Assembly (NCBI GenBank): GCA_942493385.1
Contig: OW818699.1
Coordinates: forward strand, 248,001-312,000
Direction: 5' to 3'
From: UBA8389 sp942493385
GTDB taxonomy: Bacteria > Bacteroidota > Bacteroidia > Bacteroidales > UBA1402
DNA: 64,000 bases
This document shows, in pieces, positions 62,499 to 64,000 of the stretch. The notes under the pieces are model-generated. The model did not search any database. It worked only from the letters and a program-made list of their open reading frames with translations, and was not told where the DNA came from. Each line of letters begins with the position of its first letter. Position 1 is the first letter of the stretch. Made by a program: the position numbers and the translations under genes.

Positions 62499-64000
62499 AT
62501 GAAAAAAATAAAATCAACCTATATGTTGCTGGCATTGTTGGCCGCAACTTGTTTTGGTGGGATGTTTACCTCCTGCACGGAGGATTTGACACCATTGAAC
62601 CTGCCTTATTTGTTCCGCCCCATCAATGTCAATGCGACTATGAACGGGGTGAATGCGACTATCACCTGGTCCAATGTTGAAAACGCCACCAACTATACGA
62701 TCGAAATCTATCAGGATAGCCTCGCCTATGATAGCACCAACCTTGTTTTGAGAGATACAACATCCAGTACTTCGTATTTGGTGGAATTAGGCGGTGAAAC
62801 CAGGTACTCGGCACGGATTCGGGCCAACGCCAGTGATACGACCAAGAGTTCAAAGTACAATGGAACCTTGACTTTCAAAACTCCGGCTGAAAACATTTTC
62901 AATGGCTATCAATCCTATATGAACGACATTCATAAGACGGAGATCAAATGGTTGCCCGGTGCCAATGTCACGCATCTGGTTTATACGGCCATCGGTCTTC
63001 CTGACTCGACGGTAACCGTTACAGCAAGCGAAGCTCTTGCCGGTAAAAAAGAAGTTTCAGCACTTCCAAATGCCAACTACACGGTAAAAATATATAACAG
63101 AACAAATCTGCGTGGTAATGTCAAGGTGCTTGTTGAAGGTGATGTATTTTTAAGTTCCGCTCAAACAGGGGATTTGGTAACTACACTGAACAACGCGACA
63201 TCCGGGCAAGTCATCGTGCTCGATTCAGGCGCCGTTTATACCATTGGAACTGCATCCTATCTTTTCAAGAAGAACATCAAAGTAATGGGTCGAACCAGAA
63301 CCAATCTTCCTGTCATCTGCATGTCGACAGGTACTACTTCCGGTACTGCCATGTTGGGTATTGATACGGTTACCATTGACAAAGTCGCGTTCGAGAACAT
63401 TAATTTCACTGGCTATGTCACCAATAATCCGAGTGCCACCAAAATTGATTACTTAATCAATAATGGTGCGAAGTTTACGTTGGAAACCCTCTCGTTTACC
63501 AACTGCAGAATGCATAATTTCGGAAGGACGCCTATGCGCCTGAAGGATGGCAAAGAGCAACGGATCACCAACCTCATTTACGACAATTGCGTGATCAACG
63601 AAATTGGGTTCGGCAGTACGTATGCACTCGTAAACGTAAATACTAAGGACTACATCACCAACATCACGTTCAACAATTGCACCTTGTACAATTTTAAAGG
63701 CTCATTGATTCTAAAGACTGGCGCTTATCCAATGGGTAAGGTCAGTTTGACAAACTGCACCATCAATCAAGCCGACCAAGACCCAGCAACTCGGTTGCTT
63801 TTTGACTTCAATTCTGCTGCCTTTAGCCCTACAGACGGCATTACCATTAAAAACTGCATTTTCGGAAGTACAGGTCCAACAGCCGGTGGTTCCATTGCCG
63901 CAGGTTTAAGGTCTTCAACTGCAGTTGTCACAATAACGGGTTGCTACTTCACCACCGATTATATTGACGAAACGGCTGTTGGAGGTGTTAACTATTCCAT
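62499..64000 (+). CDS. Beta-helix lipoprotein with fibronectin-like domains (partial, runs off the window)
   Basis: From ATG 62499 the frame stays open for 500 codons to the window end, so the C-terminus is missing. The lipobox ends at Cys26 (GMFTSC) and is followed by TED. One or two fibronectin-type sandwiches follow (about 40-130 and 135-205, ATITWSNVENATNYTIEIY, KTEIKWLPGANVTHLVYTA). A beta-helix begins near 220 with rungs such as FENINFTGY, LSFTNCRMHNF, LIYDNCVINEI and ITFNNCTLYNF, similar to the helix of the 54340 protein. DUF4957/DUF5123-type proteins with this layout often stand beside pectate-lyase genes. It is likely a surface glycan-binding or processing protein of the second SusCD unit. 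Confidence 0.8.
   Translation, partial: MKKIKSTYMLLALLAATCFGGMFTSCTEDLTPLNLPYLFRPINVNATMNGVNATITWSNVENATNYTIEIYQDSLAYDSTNLVLRDTTSSTSYLVELGGETRYSARIRANASDTTKSSKYNGTLTFKTPAENIFNGYQSYMNDIHKTEIKWLPGANVTHLVYTAIGLPDSTVTVTASEALAGKKEVSALPNANYTVKIYNRTNLRGNVKVLVEGDVFLSSAQTGDLVTTLNNATSGQVIVLDSGAVYTIGTASYLFKKNIKVMGRTRTNLPVICMSTGTTSGTAMLGIDTVTIDKVAFENINFTGYVTNNPSATKIDYLINNGAKFTLETLSFTNCRMHNFGRTPMRLKDGKEQRITNLIYDNCVINEIGFGSTYALVNVNTKDYITNITFNNCTLYNFKGSLILKTGAYPMGKVSLTNCTINQADQDPATRLLFDFNSAAFSPTDGITIKNCIFGSTGPTAGGSIAAGLRSSTAVVTITGCYFTTDYIDETAVGGVNYS

Noticed and set aside
1..64000. CRISPR arrays, insertion sequences, prophage, tRNA and rRNA genes
   Set aside because: No regularly spaced repeats, transposase, integrase or phage structural motifs were seen, and the intergenic gaps are too short and lack tRNA-like folds.

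Overview
The window is chromosomal DNA of a Bacteroidota bacterium, most likely of the order Bacteroidales. The evidence is three SusC/SusD pairs, a C-terminal type IX secretion sorting domain, many short lipoprotein signal peptides, and promoters of the Bacteroidetes type (TTG/TTTG, about 18-20 bp, then TAnnTTTG) in place of -35/-10 boxes. I see no insertion sequence, phage gene, CRISPR array, tRNA or rRNA. No intergenic gap exceeds 300 bp. The species cannot be named from sequence reading alone.

Region 1 (1-18.4 kb) is mostly housekeeping: a thioredoxin-fold lipoprotein, greA and a HIT protein; a minus-strand operon of two rhomboid proteases, an EEP-family phosphatase/nuclease and priA, followed by an FGE-like lipoprotein with its own promoter; then HU, argS, a beta-CASP metallo-beta-lactamase-fold protein, an outer-membrane TonB-dependent-type receptor and korAB (2-oxoacid:ferredoxin oxidoreductase).

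Region 2 (18.4-36.4 kb) is a surface-polysaccharide locus on the plus strand, packed with 4-nt ATGA stop/start overlaps: SLBB-type export protein, Wzz-like chain-length protein, Wzx-like flippase, three hexapeptide acyltransferases, two SDR nucleotide-sugar enzymes, four glycosyltransferases, an EpsG/Wzy-like polymerase and a methyltransferase. It includes a complete GDP-D-glycero-D-manno-heptose route (gmhA, hddA and a fused hddC-gmhB). The structured 5' leader of the first gene could regulate the whole locus. GC content falls sharply around 27.5-31.8 kb and recovers at the heptose genes.

Region 3 (36.4-38.5 kb) pairs an outer-membrane DUF5020/Tsx-like protein with a cytoplasmic-membrane purine permease of the AzgA/NCS2 type.

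Region 4 (38.5-64 kb) holds two nutrient-uptake units. The first (38.6-57.2 kb) runs FAS1 lipoprotein - SusC - SusD - FAS1 lipoprotein - FAS1 lipoprotein - SusC - SusD - secreted beta-helix protein with a T9SS tail, from one clear promoter to one clear terminator. The second (57.4 kb to the edge) is SusC - SusD - fibronectin/beta-helix lipoprotein, cut off by the window end. Neither unit shows a recognisable glycoside hydrolase, sulfatase or dedicated regulator inside the window. The FAS1-SusCD unit is the best candidate here for an undescribed system.
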